Counted from the stretch's first letter, positions 9,367 to 21,652 are shown. The stretch is 64,000 nucleotides of DNA from Massilia varians (GCF_027923905.1 NZ_AP026966.1:5333001-5397000); one strand, 5' to 3'. Notes: generated from the letters alone by a model not told the origin. A program made the numbers and translations.

Positions 9367-9517
9367 GTTACAGGTCGTGCAATATTGTCCAAGCTGCCAT
9401 GTTAACGGTTAAGTTGCAAAAAAGCATCTCGTATTGTTATGGCTTTGGCTTCAATTGCGCGACTGTTTCGGCGGGCGGCGGCTAGGATGGGGCTTAACTG
9501 GATTACAAGGAGGCCAT

Positions 9518-9838
9518 ATGGTGACCGAAACCAAAGACCGCTTCGTCAACACGAAAGCACCGATCGAGAACGATGGCGTCAAGCGCCAGCCGCACGAGCG
9601 CGACGAAAGCCCGGACGGGCAGGACCAGGCGCCGCGCGGCGTCATGGAGCAGGCCGCCTCGGACATGGCCCAGGGCCTGGTGAACACCGACATGTACGGC
9701 ACCAATCCCGACGGCCTGGAAAACGCCGTCGACCCGGCGCCCGGCGCCAGCGGCCAGGCCAAGCCGCAGCCGCACAACCACGAGTCGATGCGCCGGCACG
9801 ACACGAGCAACGATCAATCCGACAAAAACAACCTGTAG
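9518..9838 (+). CDS. small disordered hydrophilic protein (106 aa)
   Basis: A charged, low-complexity protein rich in Asp, Gln, Pro and Asn, without hydrophobic segments. The ATG at 9518 is chosen because AAGGAGG lies just upstream; the frame upstream of it has no such site. It ends 9 bases before the osmC-like gene and is probably co-transcribed with it, which suggests a stress-related role (inference only). I do not recognise a family. Confidence 0.6.
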   Translation: MVTETKDRFVNTKAPIENDGVKRQPHERDESPDGQDQAPRGVMEQAASDMAQGLVNTDMYGTNPDGLENAVDPAPGASGQAKPQPHNHESMRRHDTSNDQSDKNNL

Positions 9839-9847
9839 GGAGAACAC

Positions 9848-10279
9848 ATGACCATCAAACGCAACGGCAGCGCCGTCTGGAGCGGCGGCCTGAAGGACGG
9901 CAAGGGCGCGATCTCGACCGCGAGCGGCGTGCTCAAGGACACCCAGTACGGCTTCAACACCCGCTTCGAGGACGGCCCCGGCACCAACCCCGAAGAACTG
10001 ATCGGCGCGGCCCATGCCGGCTGCTTCACCATGGCGCTCTCGGGCCAGCTGGGCCAGGCCGGCCTGACGGCGCAGGAACTGCGCACTACCGCCACGGTCT
10101 CGATGGAAAAGGTCGAGGGCGGCTTCTCGATCACCGCGGTGCACCTCGACCTGGTGGCGAAGATCCCGGGCGCCAGCCAGGAAGCCTTCGACAAGGCGGC
10201 CAACACGGCCAAGGAAAACTGCCCGGTGTCGAAGCTGCTCAACGCGGACATCACGATGACCTCGCGGCTGGAAAACTGA
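9848..10279 (+). CDS. osmC: OsmC-family peroxiredoxin
   Basis: The 143-aa protein reads through the whole OsmC family pattern: MTIKRNGSAVWSGGLKDGKG, GTNPEELIGAAHAGCFTMAL with the first catalytic cysteine, and ENCPVSKLL with the second. OsmC reduces organic hydroperoxides and is osmotically and stationary-phase induced in other bacteria. It is distinct from the ohr gene at 1910 (different cysteine context, 143 versus 142 aa). It follows the small hydrophilic ORF by 9 bases, with GGGAG in the gap. Confidence 0.92.
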   Translation: MTIKRNGSAVWSGGLKDGKGAISTASGVLKDTQYGFNTRFEDGPGTNPEELIGAAHAGCFTMALSGQLGQAGLTAQELRTTATVSMEKVEGGFSITAVHLDLVAKIPGASQEAFDKAANTAKENCPVSKLLNADITMTSRLEN

Positions 10280-10288
10280 CGCGCATTT

Positions 10289-10321
10289 GTAGGGTGGACG
10301 GCTTTGCCGTCCGCGCGTTCG
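10289..10321 (+). repeat. REP-like palindromic repeat, single unit
   Basis: It starts GTAGGGTGG and continues into an 8-bp stem (GGACGGC/GCCGTCC) followed by GCGCGTTCGA. Related units lie at 11784-11893, 17951-18040, 21653-21762 and from 63973. All are intergenic and chromosomal, and none is inside the island. Confidence 0.75.
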
Positions 10322-10411
10322 ACTACCCCTCGCGCTGCCGAGCTGCGTCCGGCAGAAATCGCGCCCAGCGCATAAAATGGCCGCTTTCCGTTTCACTAGA
10401 AGGACACCCCC

Positions 10412-10825
10412 ATGCGCATTCTCCACACCATGCTCCGCGTCGGCGACCTGCAGCGTTCCATCGACTTCTACACCAAGGTGCTCGGCATGCAGCTGCTGCG
10501 CACCAGCGACAATCCCGAGTACAAGTACAAGCTCGCCTTCCTCGGCTACGGCAGCAACCCGGACCACGCCGAACTCGAGCTGACCTACAACTACGGCGTC
10601 GACAGCTACGACATGGGCACGGCCTACGGCCACATCGCCATCTCGGCCGAAGACATCTACGCGACCTGCGACCAGGTGCGTGCGGCGGGCGGCAACATCA
10701 CCCGCGAACCGGGCCCGGTCAAGGGCGGCACCACCGTGATCGCCTTCATCACCGACCCGGACGGCTACAAGGTCGAACTCATCGAGCGCAAGGACCACGA
10801 AGCGGGCGGCGGCCTGAGCAGCTAA
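10412..10825 (+). CDS. gloA: Lactoylglutathione lyase (glyoxalase I)
   Basis: Glyoxalase I converts the methylglyoxal-glutathione hemithioacetal to S-lactoylglutathione in the cytosol. The 137-aa protein opens [20 protein letters not shown], carries the metal ligands in [25 protein letters not shown] and [11 protein letters not shown], and has the length of Ni-type bacterial enzymes. AGAAGGA precedes the ATG by about 8 bases. It stands alone after a REP unit. Confidence 0.95.
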   Translation: MRILHTMLRVGDLQRSIDFYTKVLGMQLLRTSDNPEYKYKLAFLGYGSNPDHAELELTYNYGVDSYDMGTAYGHIAISAEDIYATCDQVRAAGGNITREPGPVKGGTTVIAFITDPDGYKVELIERKDHEAGGGLSS

Positions 10826-10894
10826 GCCCTCCCCGGCAGGACCGGCGGCACACTGCTACAATCGCCGGGCCTGCTTTTTCAGGCAACAAAAATG

Positions 10895-11031
10895 CGTCTT
10901 CGGGGCGGGGTGTGATTCCCCACCGGCGGTATGGCCTGCAATGGGCCGAGCCCGCGAGCGCCTGCGTGAGCAGGGTCAGCAGACCTGGTGAGAGGCCAGG
11001 GCCGACGGTATAGTCCGGATGAAAGAAGATG
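10895..11031 (+). promoter_or_regulatory. FMN riboswitch (RFN element) of ribB
   Basis: The conserved RFN segments are all present and in order: TCTTCGGGGCGGGGTG, GATTCCCCACCGGCGGT, the variable arm, GAGCCCGCGAGCG, the AGCAGACCTGGTGAGA helix, and CGACGGTATAGTCCGGATGAAAGAAGATG. It lies about 105 bases before ribB. The gap holds an alternative hairpin (CGCGCTG pairing with CAGCGCG) plus a GCTGC-T6-GCAGC hairpin, which would serve as the expression platform. FMN binding should shut down ribB. Confidence 0.96.
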
Positions 11032-11136
11032 TGCGCTGCCACGCGCTGTCCTCGCTGCTTTTTTGCAGCCGGGCCAGCGCGCGCTTTGCTTTGCCCTGAT
11101 GCGTTTTTCGCCAACCTACCGCGAGGAGCGTTTCAC

Positions 11137-11781
11137 ATGTTCGTCACCACCAGCCATTCCCTCACCAGCACCGACCTGGAAGGCCGCATCGCCGCCGCCC
11201 TGGACGCCGTGCGCACCGGGGTTCCCGTCATCCTGCTCGACGATTTCGACCGCGAGAACGAGGCCGACCTGATCGTCGCGGCCGACCGGCTCAGCGTCGA
11301 GACGATGGCCTTGATGATCCGCGAATGCAGCGGCATCGTCTGCCTGTGCCTGTCAAGCGACAAGGTACGCGCGCTCGAACTGCCGCCGATGGCGGCGGAG
11401 AACGGCAGCCGCTACGGCACGCCCTTCACCGTGTCGATCGAGGCGCGCCATGGCGTCACGACCGGCGTGTCGGCGGCGGACCGCGTCACCACTATCCGTG
11501 CGGCGATCGCAGCCGATGCGAAGCCGGATGACCTGGTGCGGCCGGGCCACGTGTTTCCCTTGCGCGCCACCCCGGGCGGCGTGCTGGCGCGCGCCGGGCA
11601 TACCGAAGGCTCGGTCGACCTGGCCATCATGGCGGGCTTGATGCCGGCGGCCGTGCTGTGCGAGTTGATGAATCCCGACGGGACGATGATGCGCGGAGAG
11701 CAGATCGAGCGCTTCGCCGCCTTGCACGGCTTCCCGATCCTGACGATTGCAGAGATGATCGCATGGCGTAAGCGCCAATAA
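11137..11781 (+). CDS. ribB: 3,4-dihydroxy-2-butanone-4-phosphate synthase
   Basis: RibB makes the four-carbon precursor of riboflavin from ribulose 5-phosphate. The 214-aa single-domain protein shows the acidic active-site loop [16 protein letters not shown], then [23 protein letters not shown] and [12 protein letters not shown] with the catalytic His/Glu, and no GTP cyclohydrolase II (RibA) domain follows. The ATG at 11137 follows GAGGAG. It stands alone behind the FMN riboswitch, the stand-alone salvage-style arrangement separate from a rib operon. Confidence 0.96.
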   Translation: MFVTTSHSLTSTDLEGRIAAALDAVRTGVPVILLDDFDRENEADLIVAADRLSVETMALMIRECSGIVCLCLSSDKVRALELPPMAAENGSRYGTPFTVSIEARHGVTTGVSAADRVTTIRAAIAADAKPDDLVRPGHVFPLRATPGGVLARAGHTEGSVDLAIMAGLMPAAVLCELMNPDGTMMRGEQIERFAALHGFPILTIAEMIAWRKRQ

Positions 11782-11783
11782 TT

Positions 11784-11893
11784 GTAGGGTGGTCGGCTCT
11801 GCCGACCGCGCGTTCAAAACACGATCGAGTAGACGCAGCGCGGCTATTCTTCCGCTGGTCGAACGCGCGGACGGCGCAGCCGTCCACCCTACG
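11784..11893. repeat. REP-like inverted pair
   Basis: Two units face each other: GTAGGGTGG-TCGGC...GCCGACCGCGCGTTC at the left and GAACGCGCGGACGGC...CCGTCCACCCTAC at the right, with about 45 bases between. The pair sits between the convergent genes ribB and glf. The two stems differ in sequence (TCGGC versus ACGGC), which suggests compensatory change. Confidence 0.75.
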
Positions 11894-11907
11894 GCAAACC
11901 GATCCGC

Positions 11908-13155
<1,248 letters not shown>

Positions 13156-13263
13156 TTAACGTTGCCAGTTTATCAGCTTTGCAAAAAAATCCCCCTCGGC
13201 GCGACTTGTCGTGCGTCAACTATTCTGTCGCAAAATCAATGAGTTAGCATAAGACCAAAAAGC

Positions 13264-13293
13264 AAAAACCCGGTTCTTGCGGACCGGGTTTTT
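13264..13293 (-). terminator. Rho-independent terminator after tolC
   Basis: An 8-bp stem (CCCGGTTC/GGACCGGG, one G-T pair) with a TTGC loop is flanked by A5 and T5, so it can act in both directions. It lies just beyond the tolC stop codon and upstream of the glf promoter region. Confidence 0.85.
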
Positions 13294-13326
13294 GACATTT
13301 CGCGGCAGCACGAAGCTGCGTGACGA

Positions 13327-14703
13327 CTACTTTTCCAGCAGGTTGTTCACCGCTGCCAGGTCCGATTCGCGCAGCGAACCGGCGGCCGCCTTCAGGCGCA
13401 GGCCGTTCAGGATGGTGTTGTAGCGCGCCTGGGACAGGTCGGTGCGGGTCTGGTACAGCTGGCGCTGGGCATTCAGCACGTCGATGTTGATGCGCACGCC
13501 GACCTGGTAGCCCAGCTTGTTCGATTCCAGCGCCGACTGGCTCGACACTTCCGCCGCTTCCAGCGCCTTGACCTGGGCCATGCCGCTGTTCACGCCGAGG
13601 TAGGCCTGGCGCGCCTGCAGGGCGGCCTGGCGGCGCGTCGCTTCCAGGTCGTTGCGCGCCTTATCTTCCAGCGCGATGGTTTCGCGCACGCGGCTGGTGA
13701 CGCCGAAGCCATTGAAGATCGGCACGCTGAACTGCACGCCGATGCCATTGTTGGTATTGGTGCCGGAAGCGCCCATGGTACCGCCGTGGATCTTGGTACG
13801 CTGGTTGCTGGCCACCAGGTCCAGGGTCGGATAGTGGCCGGCGCGGGTCTTCGAGATCTCGCGCTTGGCCAGTTCCACCTGCAGCTGCGACACGGTCACG
13901 CCGTAGTTCTGGTTTTCGGCCGAGGACACCCACGGGTCGGGATTCGCCGGCGTCGGCGCGGTCAGGGTGATGCCGCTCTTGAGCGGGGCCAGGTTGCTCG
14001 GCGCCGTGCCGATGATGGCCTGCAGCGCATTGCGCTTGTTGTCGAGGTCGTTCACCGCCGCGAATTCCTGGGCGATCACCAGGTCATACGCCGCCTGCGC
14101 TTCATGCGTGTCGGTGATGGTCTGGGTGCCGACTTCGAAGTTGCGCTTGGCCGATGCCAGCTGCTCGGTCACCGCGGTCTTCTGGGCGCGGGTCGATTCC
14201 AGCTTGTCCTGGGCCGCCAGCACGTCGAAATAGGCCTGCGCCACGCGGGTGATCAGGTCTTGCTGGGCCTGGGCGAACTGCGCTTCGGAGATGGATTGCT
14301 GCAGCTTGCTCTGCTGGTAGGTTTCCCAGCGATCCCAGCGGAACAGCGGCTGCGTCAGCAGCAGCGTGTAGGTGCTGGTGCGCAGGTTCGAGTCGTCGCC
14401 CGACACGATGGTTTCCCTGCCGGTGAGCGGATCGGTGATCCTTGCTCCTTCGTTGAACGGCGACGCTTCGCGGTCGTTCTTGATGCTGCTGCCGGTGATG
14501 CCCACGGTCGGGAGAAGTCCTGCGCGCCCCTGCGGAATCCGCTCGCGCCCGGCAGCCGCCGACGCACGCGCGCTTGCATAGGCCGCATCGTTGGCGAGTG
14601 CCTGCTGGTACACCTGGAGCAGGTCGGCCGCGCTGGCGTTCAGCGAAAAGACGGCACCGGCAACCAGCACGGCAAGAAAGGATTTGCGCAGGGGTTTCTG
14701 CAT
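13327..14703 (-). CDS. tolC: TolC-family outer membrane efflux protein
   Basis: TolC forms the outer membrane channel of tripartite efflux pumps and type I secretion. The 458-aa precursor has a signal peptide (MQKPLRKSFLAVLVAGAVFS, cleavage after NASA) and the two homologous helical repeats of the family, seen as LLLTQPLFRWDRWETYQQ and GVQFSVPIFNGFGVTSRVRE, with GVRINIDVLNAQRQLYQTR near the C-terminus. The ATG at 14701-14703 is chosen by the signal peptide. It follows the rhodanese gene by about 50 bases and ends at a strong terminator. No pump partners lie beside it. Confidence 0.93.
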   Translation of the reverse strand: MQKPLRKSFLAVLVAGAVFSLNASAADLLQVYQQALANDAAYASARASAAAGRERIPQGRAGLLPTVGITGSSIKNDREASPFNEGARITDPLTGRETIVSGDDSNLRTSTYTLLLTQPLFRWDRWETYQQSKLQQSISEAQFAQAQQDLITRVAQAYFDVLAAQDKLESTRAQKTAVTEQLASAKRNFEVGTQTITDTHEAQAAYDLVIAQEFAAVNDLDNKRNALQAIIGTAPSNLAPLKSGITLTAPTPANPDPWVSSAENQNYGVTVSQLQVELAKREISKTRAGHYPTLDLVASNQRTKIHGGTMGASGTNTNNGIGVQFSVPIFNGFGVTSRVRETIALEDKARNDLEATRRQAALQARQAYLGVNSGMAQVKALEAAEVSSQSALESNKLGYQVGVRINIDVLNAQRQLYQTRTDLSQARYNTILNGLRLKAAAGSLRESDLAAVNNLLEK

Positions 14704-14755
14704 TACGTTCTCCACTGGAGTCATCAAAAGTTAAGGACAGGTAGTACTTCGCAAG

Positions 14756-15079
14756 TCAGTACTTCGGCATCGAAGGATCGACCTGCACGGCCCAGGCGTG
14801 TATTCCGCCCGTCAAATTCGTTACGTTGTCAAATCCGTTCCGTTCGAGGAAGGCAGCCACTTGCATGCTGCGCGCCCCGTGGTGGCAGATGCACACGATC
14901 TCTCGGTCATCTGGCAGTTCGCCGGCACGGATGGGTACCAGGTGCATCGGGATCTGGGTCGAGCCTGCGATATGGCAGGTCTCGAATTCCCAGTTTTCGC
15001 GCACGTCCAGCAGCATCGGCTGCTCGGCTGCCGGATCGGCAAGCCGGGCAGCGAGCTCCGGGGCGGTCATGTGCTGCAT
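14756..15079 (-). CDS. Rhodanese-like domain protein
   Basis: A single rhodanese domain of 107 aa with the active-site cysteine loop ICHHGARSMQ and the flanking motifs LLDVRENWEFETCHIAGS and GFDNVTNLTGGIHAW. Such proteins transfer sulfane sulfur or serve as persulfide carriers; the substrate here is unknown. The start lies 7 bases after the pcm-like gene stop. The pcm-rhodanese-tolC order is a frequent betaproteobacterial cluster. Confidence 0.92.
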   Translation of the reverse strand: MQHMTAPELAARLADPAAEQPMLLDVRENWEFETCHIAGSTQIPMHLVPIRAGELPDDREIVCICHHGARSMQVAAFLERNGFDNVTNLTGGIHAWAVQVDPSMPKY

Positions 15080-15086
15080 CGCGGCC

Positions 15087-15740
15087 TCAGAACTGGAAGC
15101 GCGACGGCGCCTGCGCGCCGGTCAGCGGCTTGACGATGGTCTCGAACAGCTTGACCGTGTCGTAGCCGGTTTCCGACGTGCGCGTGATGATGTTGAAGCT
15201 CATCGCCGGCGCCTCGCCCAGGATCGCGCCGATGCGGCCGCCCACCTTCACCTGCTTGAGCAGTGCTTCCGGCAGCACCGGCAGGCCGCCCGACACCAGG
15301 ATCACGTCGTAGGGCGCGCCCTTGTCCCAGCCGCTGGCGCCATTGCCTTCTTCGACCGTCACGTTGGTGATGCCGGCGCGCGCCAGGTTTTCCTGCGCCA
15401 GTTTCACGGCTTCCGGCTGGATCTCGACGGTGGTCACGTGGCGCGCCTTGTGCGCCAGCAGTGCCGCCATGTAGCCCGAACCGGTGCCGATTTCGAGGAC
15501 GTTCTCATGCTTCTTGACCGCCAGTTCCTGCACGATGCGCGCTTCGACCTTCGGGTTGAACATCGCTTCACCGCCCGGCAGCGGGATCTCGACGTCGGCA
15601 AACGCCAGGTTCTGGTACGCGGCCGGCACGAATCCTTCGCGCTTGACTACGTGCAGCAGGTCCAGCACGTCCTGGTCAAGCACGTTCCACGGACGGATTT
15701 GCTGTTCGATCATGTTGAAGCGGGCTTGTTCGATATTCAT
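15087..15740 (-). CDS. pcm: Protein-L-isoaspartate O-methyltransferase family protein
   Basis: The 217-aa protein has the SAM-binding motif I VLEIGTGSGYMAALLA (about residues 82-97) and the family N-terminus NIEQARFNMIEQQIRPW, as in PCMT-related methyltransferases of the tolC cluster. Classical Pcm repairs isoaspartyl residues by methylation. This branch often lacks parts of the acceptor site, so repair activity is inferred, not shown. It is first of the pcm-rhodanese-tolC operon, and its promoter region is the gap to the tetR gene at 15903. Confidence 0.85.
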   Translation of the reverse strand: MNIEQARFNMIEQQIRPWNVLDQDVLDLLHVVKREGFVPAAYQNLAFADVEIPLPGGEAMFNPKVEARIVQELAVKKHENVLEIGTGSGYMAALLAHKARHVTTVEIQPEAVKLAQENLARAGITNVTVEEGNGASGWDKGAPYDVILVSGGLPVLPEALLKQVKVGGRIGAILGEAPAMSFNIITRTSETGYDTVKLFETIVKPLTGAQAPSRFQF

Positions 15741-15902
15741 CTTAGTTCTCGATGGAAAAATAAATAATCCGATATTTTATCGTTGAACGGCCTCAGGACG
15801 CACATCTTAGCGATGGGCTGCCCGGACCGGGGGAAATTGCGACAGTCTGCAGTTTGGAGGGGTTGAACGCCGAAAAAACGGCGCAATGGCGCAAACGGCA
15901 AC

Positions 15903-16547
15903 TCAGGCACTGCGGGGAAGAAGACCGTTCAGAGTCAGGTCAAGCAGGTTCTCGAGGAAGGCCTGGGGCTGCAGCTCGCCTTCCCCGCAAGGGAGCACGG
16001 CCGAGTGCCGCCACACGTTGAGCATCATCATCGGTGCGATCAGCACCTGGGTCATCTGCAGGACGTCGACATGGCGGAACTCGCCCCGGCTGACGCCGCG
16101 CTCGACGATGCTCGAAATCATGTGGATGGTGCGGCTCATGACCTCGTCCCGGTAGAACTTGGCCAGATCGGGGAAATTGACGGCCTCGGCCAGCATCAGC
16201 TTGCCCAGGCCCGACGCCTTGCTCTGGCCGATCTGGCGCGACCAGTTCATGACCACGTCGCGCAGCAGGTCGCTGCTGTGGCCATCGAATTCGGCCACCG
16301 AGGTCTCGGCCTTGCCCAGGAAAGGCAGGATGCTTTCGCGCACCACGGCCTTGAACAGTTCTTCCTTGTTCGTATAGTAGAGATAGAGCGTGCCCTTGGA
16401 GACACCGGCGCGGCGCGCCACGTCTTCCAGGCGGGTGGCGGCGAAGCCGCGTTCAACGAACAGGTCAATTGCGGCAGCAAGGAGCTCCTGGGGACGGGCA
16501 TCCTTCCGGCGTTCCCACCGCGGCTTGCTGTCGAGTGGACATTGCAT
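15903..16547 (-). CDS. TetR/AcrR-family regulator
   Basis: The 214-aa protein has a TetR N-terminal helix-turn-helix (ELLAAAIDLFVERGFAATRL, then RRAGVSKGTLYLYYTNKEEL, about residues 19-60) and a C-terminal ligand domain typical of AcrR-type repressors. I use the ATG at 16545-16547. It lies upstream of the pcm-rhodanese-tolC cluster on the same strand, 160 bases before it; control of that efflux-related cluster is plausible, though not shown by any operator I can see. Confidence 0.88.
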   Translation of the reverse strand: MQCPLDSKPRWERRKDARPQELLAAAIDLFVERGFAATRLEDVARRAGVSKGTLYLYYTNKEELFKAVVRESILPFLGKAETSVAEFDGHSSDLLRDVVMNWSRQIGQSKASGLGKLMLAEAVNFPDLAKFYRDEVMSRTIHMISSIVERGVSRGEFRHVDVLQMTQVLIAPMMMLNVWRHSAVLPCGEGELQPQAFLENLLDLTLNGLLPRSA

Positions 16548-16661
16548 GTTTCTGCCTAGAAACCAACTGAACAACCATAGAATATAGTCGGGGCTTGTCA
16601 GGCAGTCAAGCAGTCCTTCCCAAAACTGTCAATATAAACAGGTATTTACGTAATTCGGCCC

Positions 16662-17546
16662 TCATGACGGACCGTAGATGCGGCCGTTCGCCCGCGATGC
16701 ATACAGAGCGCCGTCCGGATTGCGCGGCGGCGCATCCTGCTGCTGGCGCGGCACCTGCAACACCGACAGGCGGTCCGTCAGGCCGGGGACGATCTTCTCC
16801 ATCAGCACATCGAGTTCGGCCATCATGCCGACCCGCACCGTGCGCATCGGCGTCACGGCCGCATGCAGGATGGCGGCCGCCACCTCGTGCGGATCGACCT
16901 GCGGCGAAGGCAGCCTGGGTTCGCAGTCCATGTAATTGCGCGCATGCTGGGGCAGCGGCGTGTCGACGGCGGTCGGCTCGATCAGCGTGATCGATACCGG
17001 CGCCCCGTCCATGTGCTCGACCTCGATGCGCAGCGCATCGGTAAATCCCTTGACGGCGTGCTTGCTGGCCGAATACATGCCCTGCATCGGGATCGCCACC
17101 TCGGAGGCTTCGCTGCCGAGGTTGATCAGGGCGCCGCCCTGGCGCGTGAGGTGCGGCAGCGCCACCAGCGAACCGTGCACCATGCCCCAGAAATTGATGT
17201 CGAACAAGCGCCGGCTGTCGTCCTCAGATACCTGGTCGAGCCGGCCGTAAATGGTGCCGCCGGCATTATTGATCCAGGTATCGATGCGGCCATGGCGCGC
17301 GATCGCGACCCGGGCGATGCGTTCGACCTGGGCGCGCTCGGCGACGTCGGCCACCACGGCGACGGCGTCGACACCGTTCTCGACCAGTCCCTGCACGACC
17401 GCCTCGAGCACGTCGGCCCCGCGCGCGGCCAGCACCAGCTTGGCGCCCTGCTTGCCCGCTTCCTGCGCCGTGGCCAGGCCGATGCCGCTCGAGGCGCCGG
17501 TGATCACGACGACCTGGCGGTTCAGGGGTTTGAGGGGACTGGACAT
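16662..17546 (-). CDS. SDR-family oxidoreductase
   Basis: A 294-aa classical short-chain dehydrogenase. It has the NADP-binding TGASSGIGLATAQEAG (about residues 16-31), NNAGG, the catalytic serine in LINLGSEAS and YSASKHAVKGFTDAL with the Tyr/Lys pair. The start at 17544-17546 is chosen by the family N-terminus. Substrate is not predictable. The C-terminal tail of about 30 residues (RQQQDAPPRNPDGALYASRA) is proline- and arginine-rich and not part of the fold. Confidence 0.9.
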   Translation of the reverse strand: MSSPLKPLNRQVVVITGASSGIGLATAQEAGKQGAKLVLAARGADVLEAVVQGLVENGVDAVAVVADVAERAQVERIARVAIARHGRIDTWINNAGGTIYGRLDQVSEDDSRRLFDINFWGMVHGSLVALPHLTRQGGALINLGSEASEVAIPMQGMYSASKHAVKGFTDALRIEVEHMDGAPVSITLIEPTAVDTPLPQHARNYMDCEPRLPSPQVDPHEVAAAILHAAVTPMRTVRVGMMAELDVLMEKIVPGLTDRLSVLQVPRQQQDAPPRNPDGALYASRANGRIYGPS

Positions 17547-17666
17547 GGTGCCTCCTGCTTGTGCTGTGCGATGACAACAACGTAGCAGGAAAACGGTGGG
17601 CGACGCGCCCGCCATGGACGCCGCGGCGCTATACTGCGGCCCTTCCACCTCGTCCTTCCCGCCACC

Positions 17667-17921
17667 ATGCAGTGTAGAAGCAACTGCGGCGCCTGCTGCA
17701 CCGCGCCCTCGATCACCAGCCCGATTCCCGGCATGCCTGACGGCAAGCCGGCTGGCGTGCCTTGCGTGCAGCTGGGCGAGGACAATCGCTGCCTGGTCTT
17801 CGGCCGGCCCGAGCGACCGGCGTTCTGCGGCGGGCTGCAGCCCTCGCTGGAAATGTGCGGGGACAGCCGCGAGCAGGCGATCCGCTGGCTGGATGAATTA
17901 GAGAAGGCGACCGCACCGTAG
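17667..17921 (+). CDS. YkgJ-family cysteine cluster protein
   Basis: A compact 84-aa protein with the CxxxCxxCC opening ([14 protein letters not shown]) and further cysteines in [29 protein letters not shown]. This spacing defines the YkgJ/Fe-S or zinc cluster family of unknown role. It starts 18 bases after the end of the non-coding stretch that follows the divergent SDR gene. Short and complete. Confidence 0.88.
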   Translation: MQCRSNCGACCTAPSITSPIPGMPDGKPAGVPCVQLGEDNRCLVFGRPERPAFCGGLQPSLEMCGDSREQAIRWLDELEKATAP

Positions 17922-17926
17922 AGGTG

Positions 17927-17947
17927 ATCTGGTCCAGTGGACCAGAT
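17927..17947. repeat. perfect 10-bp palindrome directly after the YkgJ gene
   Basis: ATCTGGTCCA and its reverse complement are separated by a single G. It begins 5 bases after the stop codon and sits where the outer half of a REP unit would be expected. No T-run follows. Confidence 0.6.
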
Positions 17948-17950
17948 CAC

Positions 17951-18040
17951 GCTCTGCCGACCGCGCGTTCAACGTGAATAAGCGCATTGGCAACGCACGC
18001 CGGAGCTGGACGCGCGGTCGGCGAAGCCGACCACCCTACG
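17951..18040. repeat. REP-like pair with a damaged left unit
   Basis: The left unit has only the inner half (CTCTGCCGACCGCGCGTTCAA) because its GTAGGGTGG start is missing. The right unit is complete (GCGCGGTCGGCGAAGCCGACCACCCTAC). Confidence 0.65.
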
Positions 18041-18041
18041 T

Positions 18042-18185
18042 TCAGGCATGTTCGTCGCGCGTCTTATCGTCGGGCATGACCAGCCCGAGACGCGTTTTCT
18101 TCTTCTTGATCACGGTCGCGTGCTCGACCGCCGGCTTGGTGGCCGGTGGCGGGGTGACGGGCAGTGGAAAGCCGAGGAAGGCCAT
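18042..18185 (-). CDS. small basic protein (47 aa), unknown
   Basis: The frame opens at ATG 18183-18185 and encodes a Pro-rich start (MAFLGFPLPVTPPPATKP), a lysine cluster (VIKKKKTRLG) and an acidic end. Third positions are almost all G or C as in the neighbours, which argues for real coding. No convincing ribosome site is visible. No family is recognised. Confidence 0.42.
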   Translation of the reverse strand: MAFLGFPLPVTPPPATKPAVEHATVIKKKKTRLGLVMPDDKTRDEHA

Positions 18186-18298
18186 TCAGTTTCTGTTTCA
18201 GCATGCCCGGCACATGGCAGCATACTTACAGAAAGCAAGACCGGACCCTTACCCACGCGGGGTAATCTGCAGTGGCGCCAGGCCGTCCAGCCCTCCGC

Positions 18299-18709
18299 TT
18301 ACGCCGCGGCCGTCTTGCCGCGCGCCTGCTGCACGCGCTGGAACAGCCCGCCCAGCGTCATCCCTTCGTGCCAGATCTCGTCGAGCTTCACGCCGTAGCG
18401 CTCGCGCAGCGCCTTCGCCAGCGTCTCGAATTCCTGGGCGTCCGGCAGCCAGCGCGTCGGGTTCACCTCGCGGTAGATGCCGAGCACTTCGTCGTCGGGA
18501 CGGAAATGCAGCCGCTCGCTTTCGCGAAAGGCAAAGGAGGACACGAAGACGGACAGGAAATCGCGGATGTCCTTCCGCGAAGCGGTAGGGAAGGTACTGC
18601 GCCAGGCCCGGCCCTGGCAGGGCCGGTAACGCAGGGAGTTGGGGCTTTGCCAGCCGTGGAATGCCGCCCAGGCAAGGGCAGCAAGGATCAGGACAACAAA
18701 GATACTCAT
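18299..18709 (-). CDS. membrane-anchored protein of unknown function (136 aa)
   Basis: One N-terminal membrane helix (MSIFVVLILAALAWAAFHGW) anchors a soluble domain of about 110 residues facing the cytoplasm or periplasm. The domain contains the stretch RPDDEVLGIYREVNPTRWLP followed by FETLAKALRERYGVKLDEIW. The end is alanine-rich. I do not recognise the family. It is alone on the minus strand, divergent from uppP by about 240 bases. Confidence 0.72.
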   Translation of the reverse strand: MSIFVVLILAALAWAAFHGWQSPNSLRYRPCQGRAWRSTFPTASRKDIRDFLSVFVSSFAFRESERLHFRPDDEVLGIYREVNPTRWLPDAQEFETLAKALRERYGVKLDEIWHEGMTLGGLFQRVQQARGKTAAA

Positions 18710-18952
18710 GCGGTTGAGTCAGGAATACGCATGCTGTCCAGTGTAGCACGCGTTCGGGCTGGAGGCGCACGGAAGAATTTCACAGTCATGCCCTTGAGCT
18801 AACCCTGCGGCAACCCGGGCGCGGTACAATCTTGCACCGGACACGGCAGGCGACGTCGCCTGTTGCAATCATGTTAAGCTTCGGCCCCGCCGTACCTTCC
18901 ACGGGACATCCCGACAGCATCCGCATTCAGCCGCATTCACTCAAACGCACAC

Positions 18953-19786
18953 ATGGACATTCTTCTCGCCATCAAGGCGATCATCATGGGCCTGGTCGAA
19001 GGCTTCACCGAGTTCCTCCCGATTTCCTCCACCGGGCACCTGATCCTGGCGGGCAGCCTGCTCAATTTCACCGGCGAGAAGGTCAAGGTTTTCGAGATCG
19101 CCATCCAGGCCGGCGCCATGCTGGCCGTGATCTGGGAGTACCGCCAGCGCATCGCGACCGTGCTCGCGGGCCTCGGTTCGGATCCGAAGCAGCAGAAGTT
19201 CGTCCTCAACCTGATCATCGCCTTCATTCCGGCGGCCCTGCTCGGCTTCCTGCTCAGCGGGATGATCAAGGCCGAACTGTTCGCGCCGGTGCCGGTGGCC
19301 ACCGCCTTCATCGTGGGCGGCCTGGTCATCCTGTGGGTGGAACGCCGCCATACCGGCAAGGACCGCCAGGCCCGCGTGGAAACCGTGGACGATATGAGCG
19401 CCACGGACGCGCTCAAGGTCGGCATCGCCCAGGCCTTCGCCCTGATTCCGGGCACCAGCCGCTCGGGCGCGACCATCATCGGCGGCATGCTGTTCGGCCT
19501 GTCGCGCAAGGCGGCCACCGAATTTTCCTTCTTCCTGGCGATCCCGACCCTGCTGGCGGCCACCGTGTACTCGGTGCTCAAGGAGCGCCACCTGCTGTCG
19601 ATGGCCGACCTGCCGATGTTCGGCCTGGGCGGCCTGGCGGCCTTCGGTTCGGCCTTCCTGTGCGTGCGCTGGCTCCTGCGCTACATCAGCACGCACGACT
19701 TCACGATCTTCGCCTGGTACCGTATCGTATTCGGTATCCTGGTCCTCGTGACCGCACACTTCGGCCTAGTGACCTGGGCTGAATAA
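18953..19786 (+). CDS. uppP: Undecaprenyl-diphosphatase (BacA/UppP)
   Basis: UppP dephosphorylates undecaprenyl diphosphate at the membrane to recycle the lipid carrier of peptidoglycan synthesis and confers bacitracin tolerance. The 277-aa protein has the two active-site motifs [17 protein letters not shown] (about residues 18-34) and [14 protein letters not shown] (about residues 165-178) and about eight membrane helices. Length is normal. recQ follows after 14 bases. Confidence 0.96.
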   Translation: MDILLAIKAIIMGLVEGFTEFLPISSTGHLILAGSLLNFTGEKVKVFEIAIQAGAMLAVIWEYRQRIATVLAGLGSDPKQQKFVLNLIIAFIPAALLGFLLSGMIKAELFAPVPVATAFIVGGLVILWVERRHTGKDRQARVETVDDMSATDALKVGIAQAFALIPGTSRSGATIIGGMLFGLSRKAATEFSFFLAIPTLLAATVYSVLKERHLLSMADLPMFGLGGLAAFGSAFLCVRWLLRYISTHDFTIFAWYRIVFGILVLVTAHFGLVTWAE

Positions 19787-19800
19787 ACAGTAAGCAGCGT

Positions 19801-21624
<1,824 letters not shown>

Positions 21625-21652
21625 TCGCCGGCCGCGTTTCGGCCTTGCTGTC

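Noticed and set aside
13264..13293. Terminator of glf
   Set aside because: glf is transcribed away from it; the hairpin follows the tolC stop codon.
17974..18588. 204-aa plus-strand ORF
   Set aside because: Arg/Ser/Pro-rich reading across a REP pair and antisense to the 136-aa membrane-anchored protein; not credible.
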